Positions 8,848 through 17,900 of a DNA stretch of 64,000 nucleotides are shown piece by piece. The notes beneath the pieces were generated by a model, which did no database searches, had not been told where the DNA came from, and worked only from the letters and a program-made list of their open reading frames with translations. The translations under genes were made by a program, and so were the position numbers. Positions within the stretch are counted from its first letter, which is position 1, and every line of letters starts with the position of its first letter. The DNA comes from JAHEEL01 sp964195515 (GTDB lineage: Bacteria; Actinomycetota; Acidimicrobiia; Spongiisociales; UBA5794): positions 1-64,000 of the forward strand of contig CAXMQO010000101.1 in NCBI GenBank assembly GCA_964195515.1, written 5' to 3'.

Positions 8848-9570
8848 TCATGCTCTGTGATTCTCTCCGAACGCTGTTCCCTCGGTGAGCCAGAGATTCA
8901 ACTCGTCCCGCTTTGGCTTGTGGAGACGGCCGGACTCCACGAAATAGGCCTCATCGACGTATCCGAGGGCGGCGGGGTCGTGCGTGGCGATCACCACCGT
9001 GGTCCCCGCATCTGCGATCTCTCTGAGCATGGCCAGTATCGAAGCTCCCGTCGCCGAGTCCAGTTCGCCCGTCGGCTCGTCGGCGAGGACATACCTCGGC
9101 TCGTGAACGAGGGCGCGTGCGATCGCTATCCGTTGCTGCTCCCCGCCCGACATCTCATCCGGACGGTGTTCTGCGCGAGCCCCCATCTCGACGGCTTCCA
9201 GCGCCGAGATCACGGCGGTTCTGGCCTTCCTCCCCCGGATCCCGAGCAGCCGGAGCGCCACGTCGACGTTCTCGTACGCGGAGAGGAGGTTCAAGAGGCT
9301 GGCAGACTGGAAAACGAAACCGAGTTTCGTCCGGCGGATCGCGGCAGCGTCGTGCTCGCTGACCTGATCGACGCGTTCGCCATCGATGATCACCTCGCCG
9401 TAGTCCGGCCGCTGCAGAAGACCAGCCATGTGCAGCTGCGATGTCTTGCCCGACCCCGATGGGCCGAACAGCGCCACGAAGGACCCGCTCTCCACGACGA
9501 GATCAACATCGACGGCCCCGATGGCACCATTCGGATACTGCTTCGACACGCTGCGAAGGACAAGGCTCAT
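8848..9570 (-). CDS. ABC transporter ATP-binding protein (LolD/MacB type)
   Basis: The 240-residue ATPase subunit of a MacB/LolCDE-type ABC system. Walker A is GPSGSGKT (residues 36-43), the Q loop VFQSASLLNLLSAYENV follows, the signature is SGGEQQR (141-147), and Walker B is VLADEP (161-166), followed by the IATHD switch. Its ATG overlaps the stop of the upstream ATPase gene by four bases, so it is the last gene of a three-gene operon with a large permease. Such systems extrude or extract substrates at the membrane rather than import them; the cargo is unknown. Confidence 0.93.
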   Translation of the reverse strand: MSLVLRSVSKQYPNGAIGAVDVDLVVESGSFVALFGPSGSGKTSQLHMAGLLQRPDYGEVIIDGERVDQVSEHDAAAIRRTKLGFVFQSASLLNLLSAYENVDVALRLLGIRGRKARTAVISALEAVEMGARAEHRPDEMSGGEQQRIAIARALVHEPRYVLADEPTGELDSATGASILAMLREIADAGTTVVIATHDPAALGYVDEAYFVESGRLHKPKRDELNLWLTEGTAFGENHRA

Positions 9571-10403
9571 ATCGGGTGCTCCTCGGACTGCAGGAGGATC
9601 CCGTCGTCGATCAGCTTGACGCGAACGTGGTCTCCGATGCCGGCTTCGATCAACAGGTCGCGAGGGAGTTGCACCATGCCACGCTGGTCGACTGCGATCA
9701 GCTCTTCCTGGTCCTTCCGTCCCTGTGTGGAGATGCGCCCGTCGGCGATTCGTACGATCCGATCCGTGCGCTGGGCGAGGGCCACGTCATGGGTGACGAC
9801 GAGGACGCTCAGCCCCCCTTCGTGCGACAGGCCGCGGAGGAACTCGTACATCTCGAGGCTCGTCTCGGTGTCGAGTTCACCGGTCGGTTCGTCGGCGAGG
9901 AGGAGTTTCGGGCCGAGGGAAAGCGCCACACAAAGTGCGAGTCGCTGCTGCTCCCCTCCGGACATCGTGTGGACGTCGGTGTAGGCGCTGTTGCGAAGAC
10001 CGACGGCTTCGAGCAGTGCGAGGGCCCTCTTCTTCCTTCTGCGCCCGCCGACGCCCGCAAGGAGCATCGGTAGCTCGACGTTGGCTCTCGCTTTCAAGTA
10101 GGGAACCAGGTTGCGGCTGAAGTCCTGCCACACGAATCCAACGTTGCGCCGATAGAAGCGTGTCAGGTCCTTCGTGGTCACATCGGTGAGGTCCCGTTCC
10201 GCCACTGCCACGCGGCCGGCCGACGGCCGATCGAAGCCGGCAAGAATCGTGAGCAGTGTCGACTTCCCCGAACCCGACTTGCCGACAATCGAGACGAACT
10301 CCCCTTCATTCATCGTGAAGTCGAGGCCCTGGAGTGCAACAACTTCGAGGTTGCCCTGTTTGTGGATCTTGATGAGGTTCTCGGCCTGAATCACAGGGGG
10401 CAT
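9567..10403 (-). CDS. ABC transporter ATPase with a C-terminal AbrB-like domain
   Basis: A second LolD/MacB-type ATPase (278 residues). Walker A is GKSGSGKS (41-48), the signature is SGGEQQR, and Walker B is LLLADEPTGE. The last 45 or so residues are extra and read as a swapped-hairpin AbrB/SpoVT-type fold: IAVDQRGMVQLPRDLLIEAG followed by VRVKLIDDGILLQ. AbrB domains are DNA-binding or dimerising modules and are rarely fused to a transporter ATPase. ATG 10403 is chosen because it overlaps the permease stop (TGATG) and has GGGAGGTGG upstream. The domain could dimerise the subunit or let it report to a promoter; both are inferences. Confidence 0.9.
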   Translation of the reverse strand: MPPVIQAENLIKIHKQGNLEVVALQGLDFTMNEGEFVSIVGKSGSGKSTLLTILAGFDRPSAGRVAVAERDLTDVTTKDLTRFYRRNVGFVWQDFSRNLVPYLKARANVELPMLLAGVGGRRRKKRALALLEAVGLRNSAYTDVHTMSGGEQQRLALCVALSLGPKLLLADEPTGELDTETSLEMYEFLRGLSHEGGLSVLVVTHDVALAQRTDRIVRIADGRISTQGRKDQEELIAVDQRGMVQLPRDLLIEAGIGDHVRVKLIDDGILLQSEEHPI

Positions 10404-13400
10404 CAGCGATCCACCTCCCGCAGTACCTCGCTCATCTTTCGGGTGGACACGCGCCGGGTCGCCCACACCACCGACACGATGAGCATCAGCCCGACCAACG
10501 CGGAGAAGGCAGCAAGTGAGATCGCCGGGATCTCGATGAGGATCGACGGGACGATCTCTTCGGCCGTCTCGCCGAGTTGGAGGAACGGCAGCATGACAAC
10601 AACGAGACCGATCCCGCCAAGGACACCGATAACCGCACCGAGGCCGACGACGACGAGCTGCTCAACCGCGAATGTCGTTGCGACCCCCCGCCGTCCGAAA
10701 CCCAGCGCCCTGAGCACACCCATCTCCTTTGCACGGCGAGTGACGGCAAGCAGCACGTATCCGGTCACGCCGGCGAGAGCGAGGACGACGGCGACGGCTG
10801 CGCCGACGAAGAGGATCGCGACGAGACCGACCTGAACCGGGCGACTCGAGAACGAGGCGGCGACGCCGCGAATCGTCCACATCTCGTCGGGTTCCTCTCC
10901 GAGTTGAGCCGTGATGCGCCGCACCGTCGTGTCGACGTTGTCGGTCTCCATCCAGAACTCCTGCGGCGCGTCCGGCCGAGACAGCCCGCCGACGAGACTC
11001 CACGTGGCAGCTCCGTTCGTCCAGGCGCTGATGGCGTCAAGGTCGACGACCATCGCCCCCTGCTTCCTCCGATCCGTCATCGTCGGAACAGCTTCGACGA
11101 AGCCGACGAGCGTCCCGTTCATCACTTGCGACCCTACCGAGTACGACGACGTCTCTCCGACGTCCAGACTGGCGATCGTCGCAGCCTCACGATCGAGCAA
11201 CACGAAGATGTCGTCCGGCATGCGCCGGAGTTCAGGAACATTGGTGCTGGCCCGCGATCGCTGCGGAACGGTCCACATGGACACGTCGCCATCCCGATAC
11301 AGGGGCGAGCTTCTCAGCTCCCCCTCGGTGGGTTCCTCCATCCCTTCGGGAAGCGCTGAGTACCGCGCTCGCAGAGCGGTGTCACCTGCCACGTTCCCAC
11401 TCACGATCAGATCATTCGTTGGCGACATCTCTTCGAGGTCGAGGGTCGCTCGTCCGGCGTCGGAAACGACGATCAGGTCGCCCATGAGTACGGAGTCACC
11501 GCTGGCGGCGAGCCCGGTGTTCGCGGACCGCTCAATCCACATCGTGTGCAGAGACAGCGGCGGTGTGGGTGGCGTCGGGAAGTCGTTCTCTCCTGTGGTG
11601 AGATCGATCGAGACGGTTCCCCACCCATCTGGGGTGATGTCGACGTCTGACACAATTGTCCAAAGCCGGGTCTTCGCGTCGATGACCTTGACCAGCAGGC
11701 GGTAGTCGTGGCCGACAGGACCGTCCTCTGCTTCCGCTGCGAGGCTGATCGGAACGACGACGGCGTCGATCTGCAACTCCGTCGACCCGGGTGGGAGTTC
11801 CACTCCGACGTCCGGTGCAGTGCCATCGGGACGGAGCAGCGGGAACAGATCCGAGGGGTCGTCCGCTCCGAAGTCCGAACGCCACGTCACTACGTCGGAG
11901 AATGACTCCGGTTGGACTGCCAACACCTCAGCGCGTCTGCCACTCTGTCGGGGCGCCCCGTCGGTGCGGAGCACGGGAGAGCCGATCGCCCCGTCCGGGA
12001 CATCGAGGTACCCGGCTTGGTCGGCCACCACACGAACGTCGGAACCGGCCGCGTAAGCAGCTCGATCGACGAATGACTGCTCCAGCGTGGCCGCATAGGT
12101 GAGGGCGAATGCCCCAAGGCCGGTCGTCAGCCACACAAGCAGCGCCAGCCGTCCGTAGGGAATGGGGTTCCTGCCGAGATGCCATCCAGGAAGTGAGAAT
12201 GACAACGATCGGGACTTCGTCATCGCCCAGCCAACGAATCTGAGCAGCACCGGGAAGACTCGGAGGAGGATGAGAGCGCCGCTGAACAGCAGGAGCACCG
12301 GGAAGACGATCGCGAGCGGATCGAGCGTGGCCTCTTCTCCGCTCATGTTGACGAATCCGCGCTGGCTCAGCTGGAGGAGCACCACGAGGGTAAGGGCGAT
12401 CGCGAACAGATCGAGATTGTATCGCTGCCAGACCGACTTCGTGCCGGGGCGTGCAGCGAGTGACCGGAGTTCGAGGACGCCTCGGCCCACGTACGGGATG
12501 ATCGCGACCCCCATTGCCAGGAAGGTGACGACGGCGCCCGCGAGAAGCCAGCCCGTCACGGGGCCTATCTGGGTCACGTTGAGCGGTTCGCCACCGGTGA
12601 GGTCCGACAGCGGTGGTATTCGTCCGGTTACGCCTACGAGGAACCTAGCGACGAACGGTGCGGCCGCCGCGGCCGCCGCCGCTACGAACAGCGATTGGCC
12701 GAGGTGAATCCCGACGGTCTGCCACGTTGAGGCGCCGCGGCTCTTGAGCAAAGCCAGATCGGACCCTTCGCGTTCGACGGTCAGAGCTGATGTGTAGACG
12801 AGGAAATAGACTGCCCCGCCGACAACGAGCGCCAGCATGGCGAGGATTGGTCCGCCGATTACCACCGATCGAGTAGAGAACTTGTCGATGAGGAGCGGCA
12901 GGAACGTCTTCGTCGGAATCGTCCCGCCGGCCTCTTTTGCCACCTGGGCGTTGAACTGATCGATTCGTCCCTCGATCTCGTCGAGTTCCTCGAGCGTCAC
13001 CGTGTCGACGTCGAGTGGCATTCTCCACCGCTGCGTCACCGTCGGAGCATCGAAACCGCGCGTGGTCCTGTTCCAAGGTTCGGTGTCTGGATCCACCGGG
13101 ATTTGACCCATCCAGATGTCGAATGTCGACTGATCGAAATAGACCATGGTGGTGGGATCGTCGACTCCCCAGATCGTCGCGTCGGGGTCGACCGGGGTCA
13201 CGATGGCCGTTACTTCGACGTACTCGAAAACGTCGGGGAGGCCGCTGAAAGGTTTCAGGAAGAACGAATCGCCAATCCCGACATCAGCCAGCTCGGCGAC
13301 GCGTTCACCGATCGCTATCGGGAGCGGTCCATTCTCAGGGACCGGGGCACCGAGGAGCGGAGCGGGAATCGCCCCGTCGACGACAGCCAGGTGCCCTTCG

Positions 13401-13906
13401 AGATCCGGAGCCGTGAAGATCCGAACTTGGAGGACTTCTGGGGGAGGACGGGGGTAGGGCGGTGATGGCCACTCATCGTCCGGAATGCCCGCTTCGACGA
13501 GTGCGCCGATCTCTTCCTGCCATGCTTCGGCCTGAGCGAACCAGCCGCCTTCTGTCCCTTCGCCAGCGGGAATGACCGCGTATTCTCGTGTCTGGGAACG
13601 TTCCTCGATGGTCGGGTACCACGGAACCAGCCACCGCTCATGTGCCTCGTTGACGACCACCCGATTGGAGGTTCCGATCGATCTCGAATAGTCGTTCGCG
13701 GTCGAGAACGCGATCATGTCGACTTCGTCAGCGACGGCGCTCCGAACGGTGAACCGAAGGTCCACGGCTTGTACGGATGACTCGTAGAGAGGAACAACGA
13801 CGAGAAGGGCGACCACCAGCGTCGCCCCGAGCAGGGATCCGATGAGGATCCCCTTCTTCGCCCACACACGGCGAGCAACGAGACCGAGGTATGTCCCGAG
13901 CTTCAT
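10403..13906 (-). CDS. FtsX/MacB-type ABC transporter permease
   Basis: Large membrane protein (1167 residues). An N-terminal membrane anchor (ILIGSLLGATLVVALLVVVP) is followed by a large extracytoplasmic domain. A first FtsX-like bundle lies around residues 350-600, then a second extracytoplasmic domain. The C-terminal bundle contains the typical signature RRAKEMGVLRALGFGRRGVATTF and ends near VWATRRVSTRKM. This duplicated arrangement is common for actinobacterial exporters of the LolE/MacB class. It is the first gene of an operon with the two ATPases downstream, each joined by overlap. Two different ATPases with one permease suggests a heterodimeric engine. Confidence 0.88.
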   Translation of the reverse strand: MKLGTYLGLVARRVWAKKGILIGSLLGATLVVALLVVVPLYESSVQAVDLRFTVRSAVADEVDMIAFSTANDYSRSIGTSNRVVVNEAHERWLVPWYPTIEERSQTREYAVIPAGEGTEGGWFAQAEAWQEEIGALVEAGIPDDEWPSPPYPRPPPEVLQVRIFTAPDLEGHLAVVDGAIPAPLLGAPVPENGPLPIAIGERVAELADVGIGDSFFLKPFSGLPDVFEYVEVTAIVTPVDPDATIWGVDDPTTMVYFDQSTFDIWMGQIPVDPDTEPWNRTTRGFDAPTVTQRWRMPLDVDTVTLEELDEIEGRIDQFNAQVAKEAGGTIPTKTFLPLLIDKFSTRSVVIGGPILAMLALVVGGAVYFLVYTSALTVEREGSDLALLKSRGASTWQTVGIHLGQSLFVAAAAAAAAPFVARFLVGVTGRIPPLSDLTGGEPLNVTQIGPVTGWLLAGAVVTFLAMGVAIIPYVGRGVLELRSLAARPGTKSVWQRYNLDLFAIALTLVVLLQLSQRGFVNMSGEEATLDPLAIVFPVLLLFSGALILLRVFPVLLRFVGWAMTKSRSLSFSLPGWHLGRNPIPYGRLALLVWLTTGLGAFALTYAATLEQSFVDRAAYAAGSDVRVVADQAGYLDVPDGAIGSPVLRTDGAPRQSGRRAEVLAVQPESFSDVVTWRSDFGADDPSDLFPLLRPDGTAPDVGVELPPGSTELQIDAVVVPISLAAEAEDGPVGHDYRLLVKVIDAKTRLWTIVSDVDITPDGWGTVSIDLTTGENDFPTPPTPPLSLHTMWIERSANTGLAASGDSVLMGDLIVVSDAGRATLDLEEMSPTNDLIVSGNVAGDTALRARYSALPEGMEEPTEGELRSSPLYRDGDVSMWTVPQRSRASTNVPELRRMPDDIFVLLDREAATIASLDVGETSSYSVGSQVMNGTLVGFVEAVPTMTDRRKQGAMVVDLDAISAWTNGAATWSLVGGLSRPDAPQEFWMETDNVDTTVRRITAQLGEEPDEMWTIRGVAASFSSRPVQVGLVAILFVGAAVAVVLALAGVTGYVLLAVTRRAKEMGVLRALGFGRRGVATTFAVEQLVVVGLGAVIGVLGGIGLVVVMLPFLQLGETAEEIVPSILIEIPAISLAAFSALVGLMLIVSVVWATRRVSTRKMSEVLREVDR

Positions 13907-13966
13907 CTATCGAGTCCCCTTGCCTTCGCGGACCCAGGGGCAGGCTACACGCCTCTCTTGAGGCAG

Positions 13967-15091
13967 TCAGCCGATGCCGGAAAGGTCAAGTTCGACGGCG
14001 TGATGGCACGCGACACCCCCATCATCCACCGTTTGGAGCGGAGGTTCTGATGTCAGACAGACCTCGTCGGCGAACACACAGCGGCCGGCGAACACGCAGC
14101 GGCCGGCGGGGACGCCGGCCAGGGGCGGTTGCTCGCCGGGGATCGGTCTGAGGCGGGCCACTGTGAGGGCAGGGAGGGAACCCAGAAGGCCCGAGGTGTA
14201 TGGGTGCCTCGGACGCCTGAACAGGTCACCGACCGCCCCCTCTTCGATGACCCGACCGGCGTAGACAACGGCGACGCGATCGGCGACGCGGGCCACCACG
14301 GCCAGATCATGAGTGACGATGATCATCGCCATGTGGCGGCGCTCCTTGAGATCCTTGAGGAGATCGAGGATCGCCGCAGCAACCGACACGTCGAGACCGG
14401 AGAGCGGCTCGTCGGCGACGAGTAGCTTCGGCGCCTTGACCAGCGCGGCGGCGAGCATGGCCCGCTGCCCCATGCCGCGGCTGAGTTCGGAACTGAAAGC
14501 CCTGAAGAGACGCTTCGACTTCGGAAGATGAACCTCGCCGAGGGCGTCCATCACACGCTCGGTGATCTCTTCGCCGGAGAGATCAGTGTGTTCGTCAAGC
14601 ACCTCCCCCGCCTGCGGACCGATCTCGAGGATCGGCGTCCACGAAGAGATCGGATTCTGGAAGAGGAATCCGATCTCCAGTGCGACGAGTCGGGCCCACT
14701 CCGGATCAACTTCGTCCACGACCGTGCCGGCCCGCTTGAGGCGCTTCTGTTCCTTGCGGCGGATCGGCCGTGTCGGTTCGTCGCGGCGTCCGGCCGGCTC
14801 GAAGGAGATACCCCGGTAGGTCGTGGTGCCGCCGAGCACCCTCGTACCACTCGGAAGCAGGCCGAACGAGCCGAGGAGAATGAGTGACTTGCCCGATGAG
14901 GACTCCCCGACGATCGCGAGCGTCTCGGCTGCACCAACTCCGAACGAGGCTCCAGGGATCGCCTCGATCCATCCGAACGGGAGCCGATCACCGTGGATGC
15001 TCGTCGGCGGTTCCCGATCTCCGCGGACTGCGGCGTCCTGGTCGTTGACGGCGACACGGAGGCCATCCACTTCAAAGAGCCTCTGTGACAC
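13967..15091 (-). CDS. OppD/DppD-like peptide ABC transporter ATPase
   Basis: A 374-residue ATPase of the peptide/nickel family. Walker A reads GESSSGKS, with a Ser where Gly is usual. The signature is ELSRGMGQRAML (LSGGQ-like), and Walker B is LLVADEPLSGLD. The C-terminal Cys-rich tail GRCVFAGRCVFADEVC matches the oligo_HPY domain. I prefer GTG 15091, with GAGGAG eight bases upstream, over in-frame ATGs further up that overlap the neighbour more. No permease, binding protein or OppF partner is adjacent, so it is an orphan here. It overlaps the DMT transporter gene by about 20 bases. Confidence 0.85.
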   Translation of the reverse strand: MSQRLFEVDGLRVAVNDQDAAVRGDREPPTSIHGDRLPFGWIEAIPGASFGVGAAETLAIVGESSSGKSLILLGSFGLLPSGTRVLGGTTTYRGISFEPAGRRDEPTRPIRRKEQKRLKRAGTVVDEVDPEWARLVALEIGFLFQNPISSWTPILEIGPQAGEVLDEHTDLSGEEITERVMDALGEVHLPKSKRLFRAFSSELSRGMGQRAMLAAALVKAPKLLVADEPLSGLDVSVAAAILDLLKDLKERRHMAMIIVTHDLAVVARVADRVAVVYAGRVIEEGAVGDLFRRPRHPYTSGLLGSLPALTVARLRPIPGEQPPLAGVPAGRCVFAGRCVFADEVCLTSEPPLQTVDDGGVACHHAVELDLSGIG

Positions 15092-15953
15092 CAACCGTCT
15101 CCTCATCGGGTACAACTCGCGTGGCGATCGTACCGGCAGCAACCACGAGGACTACCCCGAGCCAGGTCAGCGCGTCTGGTCGCTCCCCGAGGAATGCGGC
15201 AGCCCACACCACGGCCGATGCCGGCTCGAGGTACATGATCACAGAGACCACCGCCACCGGGAGTCGTCGCATCGACGTCCAATACACGACCCCTGCCAGG
15301 CCGGTGAAGAGTGCCCCGAGGACCACGAACTGCGGCCAGTACTCGCCGGATTCTCGGACTGCCTGCACCGTGAACGGTGCGAGCACGACGGAAGCGACGA
15401 CGAGCTCCCACGTTGCGACGACGAGCCCCCCGAGATCGGCGGCAAGGGGCTTCCCGAGGAGCATGATTGCCGCCAGCAGCAACCCGGAGATCGCCGCCAC
15501 CGCTACCCCCACCACCGTGGCGCCCGAACCCGGTCTGATCACGAACAGCGTTCCTACAACGGCCACCGCGAGGCCGATGTAGGCGGCACGGCTCACTCGT
15601 TCGTGGAGCACCGGCCCCGAGAGAACCGCGGCAAGCACCGGGCCGATGTAGAGGATGGCGAGTGTCACCGCGACCGTCGTCAGATTCAGCGCTACGAAGA
15701 AGGCGAGCCAGTGGACGGCGAGGGCGATCCCAAGCACGGCGACGCCTCGCCGCCGGTGTCGCGGGATCGTGAATCGTGTCGTTGCCATCGAAAACAGCAC
15801 GAGCACCACCGCACCGAGCGTGACCCTCATCGCAACCAGATGGCTCGGTGGGATTTCGGTGCGGACGAAGAGGGGAATCGCACCCCACGCGACGGCCAGC
15901 ACGACGAGCGAGACCACGGCAACCGCCCGACTTCTTCGCACCTCGGAACGCAT
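15072..15953 (-). CDS. EamA/DMT-family transporter
   Basis: Integral membrane protein of 293 residues with ten predicted hydrophobic segments in two five-helix repeats. The first begins AVAVVSLVVLAVAWGAIPLFV and the second includes LLLAAIMLLGKPLAADLGG. The segment YLEPASAVVWAAAFLGERP is the typical EamA end-of-repeat motif. Members export amino acids or other metabolites; the substrate is unknown. The stop overlaps the start of the OppD-like gene, which may mean co-translation. Confidence 0.88.
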   Translation of the reverse strand: MRSEVRRSRAVAVVSLVVLAVAWGAIPLFVRTEIPPSHLVAMRVTLGAVVLVLFSMATTRFTIPRHRRRGVAVLGIALAVHWLAFFVALNLTTVAVTLAILYIGPVLAAVLSGPVLHERVSRAAYIGLAVAVVGTLFVIRPGSGATVVGVAVAAISGLLLAAIMLLGKPLAADLGGLVVATWELVVASVVLAPFTVQAVRESGEYWPQFVVLGALFTGLAGVVYWTSMRRLPVAVVSVIMYLEPASAVVWAAAFLGERPDALTWLGVVLVVAAGTIATRVVPDEETVGVTEAL

Positions 15954-16118
15954 CGTCGCAGGCTACCGGCGGAACCAACGGAGACATCGGGCTGTTGTCA
16001 CCACCCGATGGTGGGAAGACGCTGGACGGCACCATGGTCACCGAGGGACGAGGATGTCCGCGGCAGCGACCGAGGAGCTCGGAAGGTGCCTGGCATTGTC
16101 GTTGCCCAGCTCAGGTTC

Positions 16119-16622
16119 CTAGTCGGAGTAGTAGCCGGTTGTCCCATCGATCAATTCTCGGGCAATGTCCGCATGGCCTGCGTGGCGAGCCGTTTCCTCG
16201 ATCATGTGCGCCACGATCCATTGCAGGGCAAACCGCTCGCCGTCCCGATCGCCTACGGAAAGTTCGTCCATCTCCGCGTCGGCCACGATCTCTCTGGATC
16301 GCGCAATGGCCTTGCCGTAGAGGGCGACGATCTCGTCGATCGTTTCGTCGTTCTCGATTCGGAAGTCGGCATCGGGATCCTCCTCGGTCCACGGATACTC
16401 GACCTCGCTCCCAGAGAAGAAGTCGTCGAACCACCAGCGTTCGACGTACGCGAGGTGCTTGATGAGGCCGAGCAGGCTGGTTCCCGAGGCCACGACCGAT
16501 CGTTTGGCCTGTTCGAGGGTGAGGCCCTCGAGTTTCCAGACCATGACGGCGCGGTTGTTGTCGAGCATCGCGAGGAGTGTGTCCTTGCCGCGTCCGGTCT
16601 TGGGGGTTTCGCGTGTCACCAT
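16119..16622 (-). CDS. DinB-family (DUF664) protein
   Basis: A 167-residue four-helix bundle protein. The features seen are the N-terminal TLLAMLDNNRAVMVWKLEGLT, GTSLLGLIKHLAYVERWW with a metal-ligand His, and the C-terminal IVAHMIEETARHAGHADIARE with two more His in the HxxxH...H arrangement of mycothiol-dependent DinB-like enzymes. In actinobacteria this subgroup is thought to use mycothiol in detoxification transfers; the reaction here is not known. It stands alone, with about 165 unassigned bases on its downstream side. Confidence 0.88.
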   Translation of the reverse strand: MVTRETPKTGRGKDTLLAMLDNNRAVMVWKLEGLTLEQAKRSVVASGTSLLGLIKHLAYVERWWFDDFFSGSEVEYPWTEEDPDADFRIENDETIDEIVALYGKAIARSREIVADAEMDELSVGDRDGERFALQWIVAHMIEETARHAGHADIARELIDGTTGYYSD

Positions 16623-16916
16623 GTGCCCGACGCTACTCGATCTCTCAGCCAGATTGCGCAGGAGCCCCGGGTCGCTGATGACGGCTCTGTACGCTCAGGA
16701 CCACTGGCACATGCCCGGTTTGCGAGAGGTCTTCGCATCGCTCGAATCGGTGACGGGCATTCAGGTCGCCGCGCAGGAGATCGGGCACGTCCTGCCGCAG
16801 CTGCTCACCGGCAGAGGTCTTCGTCCGCACCTTCTGTGTAGAAGTCGATGAGAACGCTCGCAAACTTCTCGCGTTTGGCCCTAACGCGGACGAACGTTGA
16901 CCGGTACACCGTCATC
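16623..16916. other. Divergent gap with no recognised gene
   Basis: Just under 300 bases between two divergent genes. Open frames exist on both strands but give no recognisable protein, and I found no clear promoter hexamers or hairpins. If the downstream oxidoreductase starts at the earlier in-frame ATG (16848), the gap shrinks by about 70 bases. Confidence 0.4.
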
Positions 16917-17537
16917 ATGAAGAGCCGAGGGGTGGCACCCCGCTACGAGTCCGTCCTCAGTCCGCCCGTCATGGAACGCCTCAGGAAGGTGTTCCGGTCG
17001 ATGAACATGGGGATGGTGCTGATGTGGCGGATGGGCCTTGGCAGATGGGCCGACTCCTGGCCGTCCGTCGCCGGTCGCATTCTCGTCGTTGAACATCGCG
17101 GGCGCAGGACCGGCGGCCGGTATCTGACGCCGCTCAACTTCACGCCTGAAGGCCGAAGCCGGTACTGCCTCGCCGCGTTCGGTTCGAAGGCCGATTGGTA
17201 CCGCAACGTGCTCGTCGCGAAACGCCTCGTACTGTGGCTGCCGGACGGCCGATGGACCGCGTTCGCCGTCGACGTGACGGGAGAGGCAGGGTCGCGCAGT
17301 CGCATCCGGCAGGTCCTCCTCGACTCGGGATTCGCTGCGAGGGCGTTCGGCCTCAATCCGAAAGGGATGACCGACACCGAGATCGACAATGCGACATCCG
17401 GCTACCGACTCGTTCGCTTCGATCTCGTCGACCGCTGCGATGAGAGTCCCGCCGACTTGTCCTGGGTGTGGTTCCCTATCGCAGCAGGGGCGGCCGCCAT
17501 GGGAACGGCGGTGGTTCTTCGTCGACGGCGGCCATGA
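16917..17537 (+). CDS. Deazaflavin-dependent nitroreductase (Ddn-like) family protein
   Basis: Ddn/DUF385-type protein expected to use reduced cofactor F420. The beta-barrel core is recognisable from ILVVEHRGRRTGGRYLTPLNF, which binds the deazaflavin phosphate, and FGSKADWYRNVLVAKRLVL, equivalent to the conserved NWYxNL segment. After about residue 175 a C-terminal hydrophobic stretch FPIAAGAAAMGTAVVL followed by RRRR suggests a membrane tail, unusual for this family. The start is uncertain: ATG 16917 gives 206 residues and ATG 16848 gives 229; neither has a strong ribosome site. It suggests that the organism makes F420. Confidence 0.82.
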   Translation: MKSRGVAPRYESVLSPPVMERLRKVFRSMNMGMVLMWRMGLGRWADSWPSVAGRILVVEHRGRRTGGRYLTPLNFTPEGRSRYCLAAFGSKADWYRNVLVAKRLVLWLPDGRWTAFAVDVTGEAGSRSRIRQVLLDSGFAARAFGLNPKGMTDTEIDNATSGYRLVRFDLVDRCDESPADLSWVWFPIAAGAAAMGTAVVLRRRRP

Positions 17538-17549
17538 TCCGTCTCGGGG

Positions 17550-17900
17550 CTACGGCGTGCGGCTGAGCGCCCGATTCGGCACCCATCCCTCCGCACCGTC
17601 ATCGGCCACGCACCACGTCCAGTCGCCGGCCGCTTGGAATCCGTTCACGACTGCGTCGGCTTCGACCGTGAGTTCGGCTGTGGAGTAGTCGACCGTCACG
17701 GTGGCAGTGCCGTCTTCTTCCATCACGAGGTAGTCGTGAGGAACCCATCCACCCGTCCCTGCCTCATTGGCGCACCACCGGTATGACGTCCATTCGGTGT
17801 CGTGTTGCCCGACCGTGACTAGATCGCCGGCGCTCAGGATGAGCGGCTGGCGGTGCGCCGGGTGCCACGCCTCGACGACGACGAGTCGGATTCCCGTCAT
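17550..17900 (-). CDS. Small protein with two SH3-like repeats
   Basis: A 116-residue protein made of two similar SH3-like units: LILSAGDLVTVGQ...YRWCANEAGTGGWVPHDYL (residues about 20-58) and AELTVEADAVV...WTWCVADDGAEGWVPNRAL (about 75-113). The shared W-C-A/V...GWVP pattern shows an internal duplication. There is no signal peptide, so it is probably cytoplasmic. Its ATG overlaps the dnaB stop by four bases, suggesting it is made with the replicative helicase, but a function in replication is only a guess from position. Confidence 0.75.
   Translation of the reverse strand: MTGIRLVVVEAWHPAHRQPLILSAGDLVTVGQHDTEWTSYRWCANEAGTGGWVPHDYLVMEEDGTATVTVDYSTAELTVEADAVVNGFQAAGDWTWCVADDGAEGWVPNRALSRTP

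Noticed and set aside
13951..13964. Short hairpin GCCTC-TCTT-GAGGC just after the OppD-like gene
   Set aside because: Five base pairs only and no T run; may be a weak terminator but cannot be distinguished from chance.
14071..14110. Apparent tandem duplication in the tail of the OppD-like gene (AGCGGCCGGCGAACAC repeated)
   Set aside because: It encodes the normal Cys-rich CxFxxRCxxA pattern of the oligo_HPY tail, so no duplication event needs to be invoked.
14823..16841. Very long open frames antisense to known genes, for example opposite the OppD-like, EamA and DinB genes and opposite metH
   Set aside because: They are antisense to conserved proteins, have Arg/Ser/His-rich translations without family motifs, and reflect the third-position GC bias of the real genes.
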